From Orenia metallireducens (GTDB lineage: Bacteria > Bacillota > Halanaerobiia > Halobacteroidales > Halobacteroidaceae), in NCBI RefSeq assembly GCF_003001995.1, contig NZ_PVNB01000003.1, positions 155,875 to 219,874 on the forward strand: a stretch of DNA of 64,000 nucleotides, in the 5' to 3' direction. This document shows, in pieces, positions 46,246 to 55,916 of this stretch. Below the pieces are notes generated by a model. The model was not told the DNA's origin and made no database searches. It worked only from the letters and a program-made list of their open reading frames with translations. The position numbers and the translations under genes were made by a program. Within the stretch, counting starts at the first letter, position 1; each line of letters starts with the position of its first letter.

Positions 46246-47568
46246 TTAAGCAATATAATCTACATCATCATTCTCAATGACGCCTGCCTCTTCTTTAACT
46301 TCCTCAACTATAAACTCTTCATCAGCTAGTTCTTCTACATCTAAGCTAAATCCACTTCCACCTTGCTTTCTATTATTTTGAGAGAAACCAAACTGCCTAT
46401 TCTCACTAAAACTTTGGGCTAACTCTTCACCATTATGACCAGTAGAGACATCAAAGTTCTCTACCTGTAAGTTCTTTTGACCTAAACTCTGCTTTAGCTT
46501 AGCTAAGTTACCTTCTAATAACTCCTTTACTTGACCATTTTCAGCCAAGATTTTAGCTGATACTACACCATCCTTAACAGTAACTTTGAGGTGTAATCTT
46601 CCTAAAGCTTCTGGTCTTAATTCGATACTAATATCTTTACCTTTAGTGTTAGAACTTACATCAACTTGATTTTGGATTTGATTAGCTATGTTCTTAAAGG
46701 TTATCTCTTTATTACCCACAACTACTTTATTAGGGTTAGTAGTCTCTAAATTTTGAGAATTGTTAACAGCAAAGTTCTTAACAGAACTAAAATCAACCTC
46801 TTTACTTCCCTGCTGCTCAGTATTTCCCCTATTACTAGTATTGACAGTACTATCTTTTAACTTTTCAGCAAAGACCTGTTCACTTTTAATAATTTTCTTA
46901 TTATCTTCTACAACCAAATCTTTTCCTTTTATATCTATATTACGTTCCACTTTATTCTGATTATCTCTGCTTAGCTTGGCTATATTACCTTGATTGATTG
47001 CTCTATGGTGTATAATACGATGTTTTTCACTACCTTCACTATTGACAAATTTCCCTTTTAGTTTAGTTAATAGCTCTTTTAATTCATCTTTAGCAAAGAG
47101 TTTAGAGTCTTTTAAATCAAATTTCATCAATTTAGATTTAAATTCTTTCAAACCTTTAATTAAACCTTTAAGGGATTGATTTAATGCTAACTCTTCACCT
47201 TTAGTACCATCTGCTGATAGCTTAAACTCACTAAGCTTATCAATAATATTAGCCAAAGCAACCATTGCCCCTTCTATATCCTCTTGACTTAGCTCTTCAG
47301 GATCTTTTTTAACCACTTCCTCTAATTTTTCGATATCTTTTTGATCTAATTTGACCTTATTATCTTCTTCAGATTTATCAGAGACATTAGAAGGCTCAGA
47401 AGACTTGTTAGAGTCTTTATCAGAAACTTTATTAGAATTGTTGTTAATATTTCTTTCTAATGAAGAGATAAAGTCATCATTCTTATCACTCTGCTTTACA
47501 CTGTTATTATTTGACTTAGAAACAGAATTGGTACCAATTGAGTTCATCATTGAAACCATACTATTCAT
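46246..47568 (-). CDS. fliK: flagellar hook-length control protein FliK
   Basis: 440 residues: long low-complexity Ser/Asn/Lys/Glu N-terminal part (1 to about 290) and the C-terminal Flg_hook domain (about 300-390: [37 protein letters not shown]). Acts as a ruler that triggers the FlhB switch. ATG 47568 follows AGGAGGTGAAAAG; a frame six codons longer starts within that site. Followed by flgD. Confidence 0.9.
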   Translation of the reverse strand: MNSMVSMMNSIGTNSVSKSNNNSVKQSDKNDDFISSLERNINNNSNKVSDKDSNKSSEPSNVSDKSEEDNKVKLDQKDIEKLEEVVKKDPEELSQEDIEGAMVALANIIDKLSEFKLSADGTKGEELALNQSLKGLIKGLKEFKSKLMKFDLKDSKLFAKDELKELLTKLKGKFVNSEGSEKHRIIHHRAINQGNIAKLSRDNQNKVERNIDIKGKDLVVEDNKKIIKSEQVFAEKLKDSTVNTSNRGNTEQQGSKEVDFSSVKNFAVNNSQNLETTNPNKVVVGNKEITFKNIANQIQNQVDVSSNTKGKDISIELRPEALGRLHLKVTVKDGVVSAKILAENGQVKELLEGNLAKLKQSLGQKNLQVENFDVSTGHNGEELAQSFSENRQFGFSQNNRKQGGSGFSLDVEELADEEFIVEEVKEEAGVIENDDVDYIA

Positions 47569-47582
47569 CTTTTCACCTCCTT

Positions 47583-48125
47583 TCAATAAGATAATTGAGT
47601 AGAGATATCAACAGCTACACTTGTATCCATTTCAGATAGTATCTCAGCTACTATCTCTTCATCCATCTTATTTAATATATCAATTACTAGTTGTATATCT
47701 AATTGAGGCAATATTTCAGCAGCTTTGGCTGCTTCCATTTCAGCATATACATCTGCTAGGCGTTTTACTTTTGCTTTATAGTCTCTTGTATCTTCAGTAA
47801 CTTTTTTGATATCTGACTGTAAATTGCTAATAGTACCTTCCTGCTCTGCCACTAGATTGTCACGGGATTTTAACTCTTCTAACAAACTTTGATTCTGCTC
47901 TTCTACCTTAGATAATTCGCCTTGTAATTTTTCCAGTTGCCCTTCTAGTTCTTTATTTTTATCCTTAGTTACTATGTACTCAGCAACTACAGGAATACTC
48001 TTCACTTTTGTTAATGCCTGTTCTTTAATAGTTTCAAATGTAAAGACTTTAAAATAATCCAATAAAAATAATGTTGCTCCAGCTAAAATCAATAATATCA
48101 ATATTCCTAGGAGTATCTTTTTCAT
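47583..48125 (-). CDS. MotE-like (YlxF) protein with MgtE N-terminal-type domain
   Basis: 180 residues: one membrane helix (ILLGILILLILAGATLFLLDYF), a coiled coil (about 60-120) and a C-terminal MgtE_N-like block (AAEILPQLDIQLVIDILNKMDEEIVAEILSEMD). Same plan and place as Bacillus YlxF and alphaproteobacterial MotE, a MotC chaperone; role in Gram-positives unclear. CAGGAGG site; 14 bp to fliK. Confidence 0.8.
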   Translation of the reverse strand: MKKILLGILILLILAGATLFLLDYFKVFTFETIKEQALTKVKSIPVVAEYIVTKDKNKELEGQLEKLQGELSKVEEQNQSLLEELKSRDNLVAEQEGTISNLQSDIKKVTEDTRDYKAKVKRLADVYAEMEAAKAAEILPQLDIQLVIDILNKMDEEIVAEILSEMDTSVAVDISTQLSY

Positions 48126-48244
48126 AGATTACTTCCTCCTGATTTTGTATTTATCTAGATAGTTATCAAACATTAAATTAATATTATATATAAGCAGAGT
48201 AATAATCATAAAATCTTAGTCAAAATATATAATTATATAAGTTA

Positions 48245-48709
48245 TTAGATAAGTCCATCTAAACTATTATCTTTTCGGTTAAATTTATTTGTAGCGAGCT
48301 CATCATTTAATTTCTGTTCTTCTGCTAAAAACTTCTTCCAATATTCTTCTTGCTTTCTTTCCTTTAATTTGGCTAGAACCTTCTTCTCTTTTGTCTTAGC
48401 AAGTAACTTTTTACGGCATTTACTAATCTCTTCATCCCAATGCTCCAGCTTCAATTTCAAATCAGCTATCATATCTTGTAAGTACTTAAGATATTCACGA
48501 GACCTTAGAGCCTTAACTAAATCTACAGTTTTCTTCTCAGACTCCTCTAATTTTTTCTGCATTTGATCCTTATCATTATTAAAAGAGTTGATTTTATCTT
48601 CTACCTTTCGGCGTTCTTGCATTAAAGTAGCTAACTCCTTTTTAATAGCCTCTTCTTCTTGCTCCTTTAAATCCAAAATTGATTGTAATCTGAAGTTGAA
48701 TTTTTTCAA
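48245..48709 (-). CDS. fliJ: flagellar export chaperone FliJ
   Basis: 154 residues, almost entirely coiled coil, beginning KKFNFRLQSILDLKEQEEEAIKKEL, the FliJ opening. Sits like the gamma subunit in the FliI ring. TTG start, with its GGAGAG site overlapping the fliI stop. A 119-bp AT-rich spacer with nothing recognisable separates it from the motE-like gene. Confidence 0.9.
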   Translation of the reverse strand: MKKFNFRLQSILDLKEQEEEAIKKELATLMQERRKVEDKINSFNNDKDQMQKKLEESEKKTVDLVKALRSREYLKYLQDMIADLKLKLEHWDEEISKCRKKLLAKTKEKKVLAKLKERKQEEYWKKFLAEEQKLNDELATNKFNRKDNSLDGLI

Positions 48710-48714
48710 TTAGA

Positions 48715-50043
48715 TCACTCTCCAGCAAAGATACTTGTCAACCAATTGATTGTATCTTCATAGCTACTAGCCTCATTAACTCCTTGCCTTAAAAATCTAT
48801 TCACCTCATCTAATTTATCAAGGGCATAATCTAACTTAGGATCACTACCTGCCTCATAAGCACCTATAGTAACCAAGTCCTTTGCTTCTTCATAAGTTGC
48901 TAAAACACTTCTTAATTTGTTAGCTGCCTCTTTATGCTCATCACTAACAATCTCTCCCATGACACGGCTAGTACTCTCTAAGATATCAACAGCAGGATAA
49001 TGGTTCTTAGCTGCTAAGCTTCTAGATAAGATAATATGTCCATCTAAAATACCTCTAACAGCATCTGCAATGGGCTCATTCATATCATCACCTTCTACCA
49101 ATACTGTATATAATCCTGTAATAGTACCCTTTTTATTTGTTCCTGCTCTTTCCATTAGTTTTGGTAATATAGCAAATACCGATGGAGTATATCCTCTAGT
49201 AGCAGGTGGTTCACCTACAGCCAAGCCTACTTCACGTTGAGCCATAGCAAATCTAGTTACAGAGTCCATCATCAACATTACATCTCTTCCTTGATCTCTA
49301 AAGTACTCAGCGATGGTAGTAGCAACCAATGCTCCTTTTAACCTTACTAAGGCAGGCTGATCAGAAGTAGCCACAACTACCACAGACTTCTTTAAGCCCT
49401 CAGCCCCTAAATCACGTTCAATAAAATCTCTAAGTTCCCTTCCACGCTCACCAATTAAAGCAATTACATTTATATCTGCATCGGTATTTCGGGCAATCAT
49501 TCCTAAGGTTGTACTCTTTCCTACCCCACTACCAGCAAAGATACCAAGTCTTTGCCCTTTACCACAGGTTAAAAGACCATCAAGGCTTCTAATCCCTAAA
49601 GATAAAGGTTCTGTAATTCTTTTTCTAGTAAGTGGATTAGGAGGAGTATTATCTACAGGATACTCATCTAATCTTTCACCAGCTTCAAAATCAGAGATAG
49701 GATTACCCAGCCCATCTAATACTTGACCTAAGAGCTGGTCTCCAACCTTTACCATCAAAGATTGTCCAGTAGCCAAGACCTTACAGCCTGGTCCAATTCC
49801 ATTCATCTCACCCAAAGGCATTAATAATACAGTATTATCCTTAAAACCTACAACTTCTGCTTGAATAAGTTCTTGACTAAATTTTGGTTGAATTAAGCAC
49901 TTCTCACCTAAATGTACATTAGGTCCTTCAGATTCGATAATCAGGCCTACCACCCTTTTGACCTTACCAAAGCTTTTGATTGTATTAATACCTTCTAGCT
50001 GTTTAAGCAAATTATCTATACTCAATAATTGATCATTCATCAT
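48715..50043 (-). CDS. fliI: flagellum-specific ATPase FliI
   Basis: 442 residues. F1-beta-like: Walker A GSGVGKST (171-178), [14 protein letters not shown] and the Walker [20 protein letters not shown]. The ATG is placed inside the fliH end (11-nt overlap) with GGAAGTGGAT upstream; a frame nine codons longer lacks support. Works with FliH and FliJ to feed the export gate. Confidence 0.96.
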   Translation of the reverse strand: MMNDQLLSIDNLLKQLEGINTIKSFGKVKRVVGLIIESEGPNVHLGEKCLIQPKFSQELIQAEVVGFKDNTVLLMPLGEMNGIGPGCKVLATGQSLMVKVGDQLLGQVLDGLGNPISDFEAGERLDEYPVDNTPPNPLTRKRITEPLSLGIRSLDGLLTCGKGQRLGIFAGSGVGKSTTLGMIARNTDADINVIALIGERGRELRDFIERDLGAEGLKKSVVVVATSDQPALVRLKGALVATTIAEYFRDQGRDVMLMMDSVTRFAMAQREVGLAVGEPPATRGYTPSVFAILPKLMERAGTNKKGTITGLYTVLVEGDDMNEPIADAVRGILDGHIILSRSLAAKNHYPAVDILESTSRVMGEIVSDEHKEAANKLRSVLATYEEAKDLVTIGAYEAGSDPKLDYALDKLDEVNRFLRQGVNEASSYEDTINWLTSIFAGE

Positions 50044-50812
50044 TATCCACTTCCAATAACTTAGCCTCAACCTCTGCTAATTGTGAAGCTATTGTAGCAT
50101 CAAAACCACCAAAGTCGGTTTCGATAATACAACCACCACTTTTAATTCCTTCATCACTAACTATTTTAACTCTCTCTAAACTATTATTTGAAGATAACAA
50201 CTCTTGCTTATAATCAGCTAAGACTTCTAAATCGCTAGGGGCAACTTTAATTACAATTTCTTCTTCTCCATCTAGTAAGCTAATAGTTCTTTGGATTATC
50301 CCTTTAAGCAATTCACTATCAATTTTTAACTCTCTACCAATTACCTTCTTGCTGATTGCAACAGCTAATCTTAGCAAATCTTCTTTAAGCTCTGCTTCTC
50401 TCTCTACTAAGCTTTGATTAAAATCAACCATTTGCTTATTAAGGCTACTTATCAACTCTTGTAACTGGATAACACCTTCATTTAAACCTTCTTCTCTACC
50501 TGCCTGTAGACCCTGCTGATAACCTTCACTTTTGCCCTCATCAATTGCGACTTCTATCTCCTGCTGGGCTTGAGATTTTAAACTCGTAGCCTCTTCTTCA
50601 GCTTTGGTTAATATATCCCTAGCCTCTGCTTGAGCTTGACTAATAATACTCTTAGCCTCATCTTTAGCATTTTTTAACAGCTTGTCTCTTTCTATGCTAA
50701 GCTGATCATCATCAATCTTATTCTTATCATCTACAACTTCTTCCATCCCATTATTATTAATAATTACTTTCTTACCTGATTTAACCAGCGGTGATTTGAT
50801 AATATTAAACAA
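50033..50812 (-). CDS. fliH: flagellar export regulator FliH
   Basis: 259 residues: [16 protein letters not shown] start typical of FliH, long Ala/Glu coiled coil (about 40-130) with GxxxG-like [10 protein letters not shown], and a C-terminal V-ATPase E-like domain ([20 protein letters not shown]). Inhibits and docks FliI. The likely start is TTG overlapping fliG by 8 nt, with an ambiguous GGAG/GAGG site. Confidence 0.9.
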   Translation of the reverse strand: MFNIIKSPLVKSGKKVIINNNGMEEVVDDKNKIDDDQLSIERDKLLKNAKDEAKSIISQAQAEARDILTKAEEEATSLKSQAQQEIEVAIDEGKSEGYQQGLQAGREEGLNEGVIQLQELISSLNKQMVDFNQSLVEREAELKEDLLRLAVAISKKVIGRELKIDSELLKGIIQRTISLLDGEEEIVIKVAPSDLEVLADYKQELLSSNNSLERVKIVSDEGIKSGGCIIETDFGGFDATIASQLAEVEAKLLEVDNDE

Positions 50813-51806
50813 CTACCTCATCCTCTCCACCACGATTAATGATGATTTCGCCAGCCTCTTCTAATTTTCTAATCTGACCTACAATCCTCTGTTGTGCCTC
50901 TTCTACATCACTAATTCTTACAGGACCTAAATATTCAATGTCTTCTTTTAGCATCTCAGCAGCTCTCTTAGATTGGTTGTTGAATATCTTCTCAGCAACC
51001 TCATCACTTACTGTTTTAAGAGCTAGTGCCAAATCATCAGTATCGACTTGTCTCAATAAAATCTGTATATCTCTATCAGTTAAGATTATAATATCTTCAA
51101 AGACGAACATCTTCTGCCTGATTTCTTCAGCTAAAGCTGGATTCTGTTCATCTAAGTCTTCTAATATCTTCTTCTCTGTAGCTCGATCAGCTAGATTTAA
51201 GATATCTACAATTGTATCAATTCCACCAGCAACTGTATATTCATTAGTCATTAGAGATGATAGCTTCTGTTCTAATACTCTTTCAACCTCTTTAATCACA
51301 TCAGGGCTAGTTCTTTCCATAGTAGCCACTCTCTTAGCTACCTCTGTCTGCTTCTCATATGGTAAAGAAGACATGATAATAGCAGATTGTTGAGGATCTA
51401 AATAAGCTAAAATTAGAGCAATAGTTTGAGGATGCTCATTTTGAATAAAGTTTAAGATCTGACTAGGGTCAGTCTTTCTTAATTGGTCAAAGGGTCTTAC
51501 TTGTAATGATGCCGTTAAGCGGTCTATAATATCATTGGCCTTATTCTGACCTAAAGCCTTCTCTAACACCTCTCTAGCATAATCCATACCACCATGACTG
51601 ATATAATCATAGGCAACACACATTTGATGAAATTCATCCAAAACATCATCTTTTACATCTGATGAAACCTTATCTAAGTTAGCTATCTCTAAGGTAAGAT
51701 CCTCAATCTCATCATCATTTAAATGTTTAAATATCTCTGCTGACGCATCAGGACCTAAGGAAACTAATAATATAGCTGCTTTCTCTTTGCCAGTTAAATT
51801 CGCCAT
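50805..51806 (-). CDS. fliG: flagellar motor switch protein FliG
   Basis: 333 residues, three domains: N-terminal FliF-binding (AAILLVSLGPDASAEIFKHL), middle with the EHPQTIALILAYL motif, and C-terminal torque domain with charged helix (DIQILLRQVDTDDLALALKTVSDEV). GGAGGG before ATG. Core of the C-ring. Confidence 0.97.
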   Translation of the reverse strand: MANLTGKEKAAILLVSLGPDASAEIFKHLNDDEIEDLTLEIANLDKVSSDVKDDVLDEFHQMCVAYDYISHGGMDYAREVLEKALGQNKANDIIDRLTASLQVRPFDQLRKTDPSQILNFIQNEHPQTIALILAYLDPQQSAIIMSSLPYEKQTEVAKRVATMERTSPDVIKEVERVLEQKLSSLMTNEYTVAGGIDTIVDILNLADRATEKKILEDLDEQNPALAEEIRQKMFVFEDIIILTDRDIQILLRQVDTDDLALALKTVSDEVAEKIFNNQSKRAAEMLKEDIEYLGPVRISDVEEAQQRIVGQIRKLEEAGEIIINRGGEDEVVV

Positions 51807-51821
51807 CTCTCTTCCCTCCTA

Positions 51822-53384
51822 TCAATCCTCAGATAACCAACTTTTAATTAATCCAGCAATCTCTTCTGGTTGTTCACTAATTATATTGCGTAATTGATTC
51901 TGTAATTTCTGCCTTTCTCTCTCTTCTGGTGTCAAGTTATTAGACACAGCAAATTCTTCTTCTGCTTCATCAATCAAGTAATTAATATTCTCTCCTGCTT
52001 GATTGCTATCATCTTCAAATTGAGACCTTCTCTTTCTAACCATCATAATCATTAATAGAATAATTAAAAATCCTACAATACCTAATAATGAGAATAAGAA
52101 AATTCTCTTTCTTGCTCTTTCTGCTTCAATCTCTTGTTGAGTCATAAGGTCTAAATCATTGTTGAAGTCATAACCGATAACAGTAATTTGGTCTCCACGA
52201 TTAGAGTCATATCCTACAGCAGTAGAAATTAATTGTGTAATCGCATCTTTTTTCTCTGTACTTAGCTCTTCTTGAGCAGTATCAACACTTACAGCCACAG
52301 ATAATCTCTCAATAGTCCCAGGAGATTGAACATACCTCTCTACTTCTTCATTGATTTCATAATTTACTATCCGCTCTTCTTTGTCATGCTGGTTCTGTTG
52401 CTGATTATCTACTCTATATTGAGGTATATTGGATGTAGTTCCTGGTACACCTTCTGGGTTAATAGTAGTACCCACACTACTCTCTTCCTTGGTCTGCTCA
52501 CTACGTACAATACCCTCATCACCTACAACTGGCTTATACCTCTTACTCTCTACATTTCTCTTATCAAAGTTTAAATCTGCATTAACTGTCAAGGAGAACT
52601 TGTCCACCCCTAACACCTTTGTTAGCATTACATTTAAATCTCTCTCGATATCATCTTCAAGTTTCTTCTTTAAGTCCAATTTATCACTGACATCAGACTT
52701 CTCTTCATTCTTCTCTAACATAGCTGATAATAGGTTTCCTGATGTATCTACAATAGTTACTTTCTCAGGAGCTAATCCTTCTACACTACTAGCAACTAAA
52801 TTGGCTATAGCTCTAACCTCTTTAGTTGTCAATTTGCTATATTCTTTTAACCTTACTACTATAGATGCCTTTGCTGGTTCTTCATTATCAGTATAGAGGC
52901 TAGTTTTACTTGGAGTAATCTGCACTTTGGCATAAATAACCTTATCTAATTGTTGAATAGTTCTTGTCAACTCACCAGATAAAGCACGCATATGATTAAT
53001 CTTCATTTCATAATCAGTAGTCCCTAATTGATTACGATCAAATATTTCAAAGCCTACACTACCACCTGTTGGCAATCCTTGGCTGGCCAAATCCAATCGT
53101 AAATTGTGAACCTGTTTTTTAGGAACTAAAATTGTAGTACCATTACTCTCAAGTTTATAAGAAATCTGCTTCTCTTGTAATTTAGTTACAATACCACCAG
53201 CATCTTTTACAGTTAGGTTGTTGAATAAAACTGTATATTCTGGTTTACTAGCCCAATTTGCTAATAACAACATCCCAACAAATGTAAATAAAACAGATAC
53301 AATGATTACTACTTTAGCTTTTTTGTCAAAATTATTCCACAAATTTTGCATCTGTTCCCTTATCTGCGATAAATTTTTAACCAT
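51822..53384 (-). CDS. fliF: flagellar MS-ring protein FliF
   Basis: 520 residues: two helices (about 23-43 and 427-447) flank the periplasmic-type ring domains (EYTVLFNNLTVKDAGGIVTKLQ; LASQGLPTGGSVGFEIFD), and the C-terminal tail (NQLRNIISEQPEEIAGLIKSWL) binds FliG. Weak GGGGTG site before the ATG. Confidence 0.96.
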   Translation of the reverse strand: MVKNLSQIREQMQNLWNNFDKKAKVVIIVSVLFTFVGMLLLANWASKPEYTVLFNNLTVKDAGGIVTKLQEKQISYKLESNGTTILVPKKQVHNLRLDLASQGLPTGGSVGFEIFDRNQLGTTDYEMKINHMRALSGELTRTIQQLDKVIYAKVQITPSKTSLYTDNEEPAKASIVVRLKEYSKLTTKEVRAIANLVASSVEGLAPEKVTIVDTSGNLLSAMLEKNEEKSDVSDKLDLKKKLEDDIERDLNVMLTKVLGVDKFSLTVNADLNFDKRNVESKRYKPVVGDEGIVRSEQTKEESSVGTTINPEGVPGTTSNIPQYRVDNQQQNQHDKEERIVNYEINEEVERYVQSPGTIERLSVAVSVDTAQEELSTEKKDAITQLISTAVGYDSNRGDQITVIGYDFNNDLDLMTQQEIEAERARKRIFLFSLLGIVGFLIILLMIMMVRKRRSQFEDDSNQAGENINYLIDEAEEEFAVSNNLTPEERERQKLQNQLRNIISEQPEEIAGLIKSWLSED

Positions 53385-53415
53385 GTTTACACCCCAATCT
53401 CACTGAACAAATACA

Positions 53416-53709
53416 TTAAACCTGTATCCTCATAACTTCTTTATATGCATCTATCGCCTTCCTTGTTATAGCAGTTGTTAGTTCTAATGAAGTTTTTGCT
53501 TTCTGACCAGCTATCATTACCTCATGAATACTATCAACTCGACCTAAAACCAAATCTTGATTTGCTTTGTCAGAAGCCTCTTGTAATTTATTTACCTTCT
53601 GTAATGAATTCTTTAACATATCAGTAAAAGAAGATCTTTTACTATCTTGATTATTGTCAAATGCATCTATCTTTAGAATACTTTGGTTAGTTATATTGTC
53701 AACCTTCAT
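53416..53709 (-). CDS. fliE: flagellar rod-MS-ring junction protein FliE
   Basis: 97 residues: FTDMLKNSLQKVNKLQEASDKANQDLVLG and IHEVMIAGQKAKTSLELTTAITRKAIDAYKEVMRIQV are classic FliE. The ATG follows GGGAGG; a TTG one codon earlier is an alternative. Links MS ring to rod. Confidence 0.95.
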   Translation of the reverse strand: MKVDNITNQSILKIDAFDNNQDSKRSSFTDMLKNSLQKVNKLQEASDKANQDLVLGRVDSIHEVMIAGQKAKTSLELTTAITRKAIDAYKEVMRIQV

Positions 53710-53730
53710 CAATCATACCTCCCTCTAAAT

Positions 53731-54162
53731 TTAACCACCAATCTTTAGAGCACTCTGAGCCATTGCCTTAGCAGAGTTCATTGCAGTAACGTTAGCTTCA
53801 TAAGCCCTAGTAGCTGAAATCATATCGGTCATTTCAGAAACTATATTAATATTTGGCATCTTTACATATCCATTCTGATCAGCTTCTGGGTGGTTTGGGT
53901 TATACATCAACTTAAATGGCTCTTTACTATCTTTAATAGCAGCAACCTCTACACCATTACCAGTCGTTTTGTTATCTTTACCGATTTTACCCATCTCTTC
54001 TTGTAGCCTGGCAGCAAAGACAGGCATTTTACGGCGATATGGCTCTCCATCTTCAGATTTAGTAGTATTGACATTAGCAATATTACTAGAAATGAGGTCC
54101 ATCCTTAACCTCTGAGCAGTTAGTCCTGAAGCACTTATATTTATCCCATTAAATAAACCCAA
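53731..54162 (-). CDS. flgC: flagellar proximal rod protein FlgC
   Basis: 143 residues: INISASGLTAQRLRMDLISSNIANVNTT near the start and NIVSEMTDMISATRAYEANVTAMNSAKAM at the end. Starts with TTG behind AAGGGGG (9-nt spacing); no in-frame ATG fits. Six base pairs after flgB. Confidence 0.95.
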   Translation of the reverse strand: MGLFNGINISASGLTAQRLRMDLISSNIANVNTTKSEDGEPYRRKMPVFAARLQEEMGKIGKDNKTTGNGVEVAAIKDSKEPFKLMYNPNHPEADQNGYVKMPNINIVSEMTDMISATRAYEANVTAMNSAKAMAQSALKIGG

Positions 54163-54168
54163 TTAAAT

Positions 54169-54576
54169 CTACCCCCTTGCTTGTTGTATAACCATTTGTA
54201 AATTTTTAAACTTACCAGATATTCTCTGCACCAGCGCCTGATATTCTAAAGTATTTTTAGCCAACATGGACATCTCAGCATCTATATCAACGTTATTCTC
54301 ATCACTTCTTGCAGAAGTATTCTCTTCAGTCAGCACCTTTCCCTCAAAAGAACTTAAATCTTTAGAATTAATAGAAATATGCTTCTTGTTAGTTACTGCC
54401 AAATCATTTCTATTCTCTAACAAATTCGCCAATTCACTCCTAAAAGATACGTACTCTCTTTTATATCCAGGTGTATCTACATTGGATATATTATTAGATA
54501 TAGCATCATGATTCTTAGACAATGCATCTAAACTCTTTTCTAAAACCCCAAAACTCCTATTATTAAATATTTTCAT
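54169..54576 (-). CDS. flgB: flagellar proximal rod protein FlgB
   Basis: 135 residues: LEKSLDALSKNHDAISNNISNVDTPGYKREYVSF and the C-terminal ...VDIDAEMSMLAKNTLEYQALVQ. First gene of the flagellar operon. A GGGGGGAT site precedes the ATG. A leader of about 1 kb including a c-di-GMP riboswitch precedes it. Confidence 0.95.
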   Translation of the reverse strand: MKIFNNRSFGVLEKSLDALSKNHDAISNNISNVDTPGYKREYVSFRSELANLLENRNDLAVTNKKHISINSKDLSSFEGKVLTEENTSARSDENNVDIDAEMSMLAKNTLEYQALVQRISGKFKNLQMVIQQARG

Positions 54577-55433
54577 CTAATATCCCCCCTTTTTTAATTA
54601 AGTCATAAATAAGTTGATTTAATAAGTAGAGTTTATTTTATAGCAAGCCTAATATATTCCTTTTATTACAATTTGTTACAATAAAATTCTGCTTAATATA
54701 ATGTGAATATTAAATTATTAGCCCCCTTAAAACCTGCTTACTCTCCTAATTTCGACTTTACTTTTAAAATTCCTGCAAAAAAATATAACCAAGACTCATA
54801 TATAACTAGTAGAAACTGGATTTTTTAAATTAATATTAGTCATAAATGCTCTTATCTTCTATAAATGTAAGGGCTATTCTGATAAATAAACCAATATATG
54901 TTAGTTGTTGCTTGAATATTACTTCAACCTACCTAATACTACTTAAGGGGGCTAAATACTCCTTCTTTAGTCTAGTATTTTCTACATCTTAAACCAATAA
55001 TTAATTTTTAAAAAATTCGACCCAAACTATTATAACTTTATCTAATAGCTGAAGAATCGATTTATTCTTACTAATTATCTTAACTTTCTTTATAACTATA
55101 TTAATAATAATGTCTACAGAAGAATAAAAGATAGCTTACATATGATAGTGCATTTTATTAAAATATCCCATTATCAAACTGTCCTATTATTAATTTATTT
55201 ACTTTAAAGTATAATATTTTACTCTTTAATTTTATAGGTATCATTATAAATTGTCAAACCTAATAAACCCCATTAAACTAGTACATTGTTATAAAGTTTA
55301 AATATTAATCCAAGGAAAACAAAAATTATATTAGTCTAGAACATATTACCTAAAAATCACCATATTTTTTAGAATAAATATTTAAAATAAGATCTTTTAA
55401 TAAACTACTTAATAGATGTATGAATTCAAACAT
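54577..55433 (-). other. long leader between the riboswitch terminator and flgB
   Basis: About 860 nt with no ORF of note on either strand. Visible elements: a 13-bp inverted repeat with a run of five C/G (54718-54730 with 54943-54955, about 210 nt apart), able to form a long-range stem in the RNA; an extended -10-like TGCTATAAA at 54637-54645 (minus strand) 60 bp before flgB, a possible internal promoter; otherwise AT-rich sequence. No second aptamer was recognised. Confidence 0.5.
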
Positions 55434-55471
55434 AAAAAAACTATCCCCCCCAAAATATATGAAAGGAATAG
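55434..55471 (-). terminator. intrinsic terminator of the c-di-GMP riboswitch
   Basis: On the minus strand CTATTCCTTTC and GGGGGGGATAG form an 11-bp stem with several G-U pairs around a 9-nt AU-rich loop, followed by seven uridines. It begins 28 nt after the aptamer. The stem's 5' side is next to sequence that can pair as ATAGC/GCTAT, offering an alternative fold. It is the expression platform of the riboswitch. Confidence 0.75.
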
Positions 55472-55498
55472 CATAAGCTATAGACCCTAACTTTTTTT

Positions 55499-55580
55499 GG
55501 TAATCTGGCAATCATAGTATATAGTTATACCTTAGACCCTCAGTTTTGCGACCTCACCTTTCAGTAAGTGTGCCCTTTGC
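55499..55580 (-). ncRNA. cyclic di-GMP-I (GEMM-I) riboswitch aptamer
   Basis: Minus-strand RNA reads GCAAAGGGCACACUUACU, GAAA, GGUGAGG, UCGCAAAACUGAGGGUCUAAGG, a small hairpin, then GAUUGCCAGAUUACC. This has the GEMM-I landmarks: a 6-bp stem (CUUACU/GGUGAG) capped by a GAAA tetraloop, the GxCGCAAA joining segment, the GGGUCUAA block that holds the tetraloop receptor side, a GUAUA/UAUAC hairpin, and the closing GCCAGxUUACC. It lies about 25 nt after a sigma-A promoter and directly before a terminator. In Clostridioides difficile a GEMM-I riboswitch ahead of flgB turns the operon off when c-di-GMP is high; the same logic is inferred here. Confidence 0.85.
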
Positions 55581-55613
55581 AAAAAAAAATTATTTGAAAT
55601 CCATTCCAGTATG

Positions 55614-55642
55614 ATTTTATCAAAATATCATAATTTTTTCAA
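55614..55642 (-). promoter_or_regulatory. sigma-A promoter of the riboswitch and flagellar operon
   Basis: Minus-strand TTGAAA (-35, 55637-55642) and TAAAAT (-10, 55614-55619), one mismatch each, with a 17-bp spacer. The predicted start (about 55607) is some 27 nt ahead of the aptamer. Confidence 0.75.
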
Positions 55643-55702
55643 TAAAAATAATTTTTTAATTAAATATATATTGATTTTCAATCATTAGGCTATATTATTC
55701 CG

Positions 55703-55736
55703 TGTATTATTATGGATTATAATCCATAATAATACA
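55703..55736. promoter_or_regulatory. perfect 34-bp palindrome upstream of the flagellar promoter
   Basis: 17-bp arms TGTATTATTATGGATTA and complement without mismatch, centred 77 bp upstream of the -35. It lies between the codY terminator and the promoter, so no gene needs a terminator there. It looks like an operator for a dimeric or tetrameric regulator; it does not match the CodY box. Confidence 0.45.
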
Positions 55737-55859
55737 GTCAGCAATTTTATATAATTTCTATAATTATGAGTGTTATTGTGAATAATTTATGATTTTTATG
55801 ATATTGATTTTTTATAAAAACAGTTGAAAATAAAAGGATAAAACAATTAATGATTCAAT

Positions 55860-55901
55860 AAAAAGAGAAAGTATAAGAGTACTCTTATACTTTCTCTTTT
55901 T
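55860..55901 (-). terminator. intrinsic terminator of codY
   Basis: A 42-bp perfect palindrome (AAAAAGAGAAAGTATAAGAG and complement around GTAC), ending in a T5 tract on the minus strand and located 15 bp after the codY stop codon. Strong and symmetrical. Confidence 0.9.
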
Positions 55902-55916
55902 GTCTTTAAGCAAATC

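Noticed and set aside
55671..55690. CodY box near the flagellar promoter
   Set aside because: TTGATTTTCAATC resembles part of AATTTTCWGAAAATT but has too many mismatches to claim.
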